Source of the DNA: Paenibacillus sp. PvR098
GTDB lineage: Bacteria > Bacillota > Bacilli > Paenibacillales > NBRC-103111
NCBI RefSeq assembly: GCF_017833255.1
Contig: NZ_JAFIBU010000001.1
Coordinates: forward strand, 2,821,001-2,885,000
Reading direction: 5' to 3'
Length of the DNA stretch: 64,000 nt
Shown: in pieces, positions 63,083 to 64,000 of the stretch
How positions within the stretch are numbered: position 1 is the first letter of the stretch
How the letters are laid out: each line of letters starts with the position of its first letter
Translations under genes and position numbers: made by a program
Notes under the pieces: generated by a model
Database searches by the model: none
The model's input: the letters and a program-made list of their open reading frames with translations, nothing else
What the model was told of the DNA's origin: nothing

Positions 63083-64000
63083 TTACTTTTGCCTTTTCAC
63101 AACTTCGGCGACCATCTCCAAAACTTCAAGATCTTCTTCAAGCATCTTTTTGAAGTCTTCCCCACTCTGATAGTCAATGAACAAGTTTTGTTTATTCATG
63201 AACTCGATAAACTTGGGATCCTTTGCAGCCTTGGCAAGGGCATCTTCCAGGATCGTTATGATTTCGTCTGGTGTTCCGCCTGGTGCGGCAAGACCCCGAT
63301 AGGCATGGGCGAGCACATCAATTCCTTTTTCCTTCATGGTCGGTACATCCTTAAAATATCCTTCAGCTCGCTTGTCCGCCATAAGCGCCAACGGACGCAA
63401 GCCTCCGCTTTCGATGTGATTTTTCACTTCCCCGATTCCATAAATTCCGAATTCAGCTCTTCCACCCAAAACCTCTACGACCGCCTGCCCTGTACCTTGA
63501 AAAGGAATAGTCACAAAATCCAAATTTGCAGCTTCGGCAAATGGAATACTGTAATAGCTTGGCGTAGAGGACGAAGCGAAATTCAACTTGCCAGGATTGG
63601 CTTTGATATCGGCTACCAAATCATCAAAGGTTTGATATTTCGATTTGGAGGAAACGACAACCATGGCCGGATCTGTATTGATTTTGCCGACAAATTTAAA
63701 ATCGAATGTTTTAAATGGCGCCATTCCAAGCACAGGAAGCGCAGCAATCTCTCGGTTGGCTGCCGTTAATTTGTACCCGTCAGGCTTGGCATGAAGGCCT
63801 TCATTCATGCCAACTGCACCGGAACCTCCGGTTTTATTGACAATCACCACATCCTGCCCAAGCACGGTCTTCATCGATTCAGCAAGGGCTCGCCACATGA
63901 TATCTGTTCCGCCACCGGCAGCGAAAGGAACAATGATCTCGATCGGCTTCGTCGGATAATTGACTGTTGTTTTTTCTTCTTTCTTGTCATTGGCCTTCGG
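63083..64000 (-). CDS. Tripartite tricarboxylate transporter substrate-binding protein (TctC/Bug family), 5'-partial
   Basis: At least 305 residues; the start lies beyond the right edge. It opens with a Lys-rich stretch and YPTKPIEIIVPFAAGGGTDI, the hallmark of Bug-type extracytoplasmic solute receptors, and continues LGQDVVIVNKTGGSGAVGMN and YRGLAAPGGTPDEIITILED. It captures small carboxylates for a TctAB membrane permease not visible here. A lipoprotein signal is expected further upstream. Confidence 0.9.
   Translation of the reverse strand, partial: PKANDKKEEKTTVNYPTKPIEIIVPFAAGGGTDIMWRALAESMKTVLGQDVVIVNKTGGSGAVGMNEGLHAKPDGYKLTAANREIAALPVLGMAPFKTFDFKFVGKINTDPAMVVVSSKSKYQTFDDLVADIKANPGKLNFASSSTPSYYSIPFAEAANLDFVTIPFQGTGQAVVEVLGGRAEFGIYGIGEVKNHIESGGLRPLALMADKRAEGYFKDVPTMKEKGIDVLAHAYRGLAAPGGTPDEIITILEDALAKAAKDPKFIEFMNKQNLFIDYQSGEDFKKMLEEDLEVLEMVAEVVKRQK

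Overview
The window looks like Bacillota, most likely a Paenibacillus or close relative. The right half holds a conserved core run on the minus strand: sigW-rsiW-cdaA-cdaR-glmM-[glmS ribozyme]-glmS. SLH and copper-amine-oxidase-type surface proteins, an exosporium-type protein and a melREDCA-type operon fit the same group. No 16S or other taxonomic marker is present, so the genus is an inference.

Layout. (1) 1-22.9 kb is an accessory 'graveyard'. Intact genes are a two-component system, a DJ-1 protein, DUF2306 and DUF4184 membrane proteins, SLH and CAP surface proteins, a divergent RadA and small proteins. They alternate with broken ones: a diguanylate cyclase, KtrA/C, TnsA, an old yellow enzyme, an ECF sigma factor, a glyoxalase, a tyrosine recombinase, a kinase fragment, NlpC/P60, a TPR protein and an XRE repressor. 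(2) 22,973-36,926 is a sharply bounded Tn7-like element. It has 5'-TGTC termini, arrays of ~20-bp TnsB-site-like repeats at both ends and a perfect 5-bp target duplication (ATGAA), and it sits 24 bp downstream of the glmS stop codon, which is the classical attTn7 position. It carries no transposition genes, only defence cargo: an OLD nuclease + UvrD-like helicase pair (Gabija-like), a GHKL ATPase + AlbA_2-TIR pair, a type I restriction-modification operon (hsdM-hsdS-hsdR) and an XRE regulator. (3) 36.9-44.3 kb is the core glmS-glmM-cdaR-cdaA-rsiW-sigW block. (4) 44.5-54 kb holds ppc, a large CHASE3/GAF hybrid kinase, a GH13 alpha-glycosidase, an AI-2E family transporter and an SDR. (5) 54-59.8 kb is a melR-E-D-C-A type alpha-galactoside uptake operon. 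(6) 60-60.3 kb has four tRNA genes. (7) 60.6-64 kb has a Rieske protein + amidohydrolase operon with a striking operator-like repeat, gene fragments, and a TctC-type binding protein running off the right edge.

How it fits together. The attTn7 site next to glmS appears to have received several elements in succession. Next to the intact element lies a second, older right end (terminus 22,967) sharing the same ATGAA. A different family of Tn7-type ends lies further left (termini 6,671, 10,507 and 22,578), and a TnsA remnant sits at 3.9-4.4 kb. The graveyard is therefore best read as the debris of earlier insertions at the same site, and the 14-kb defence element as the newest layer. The core genes show no frameshifts, so the disruptions on the left are more likely real decay than a general sequencing problem.
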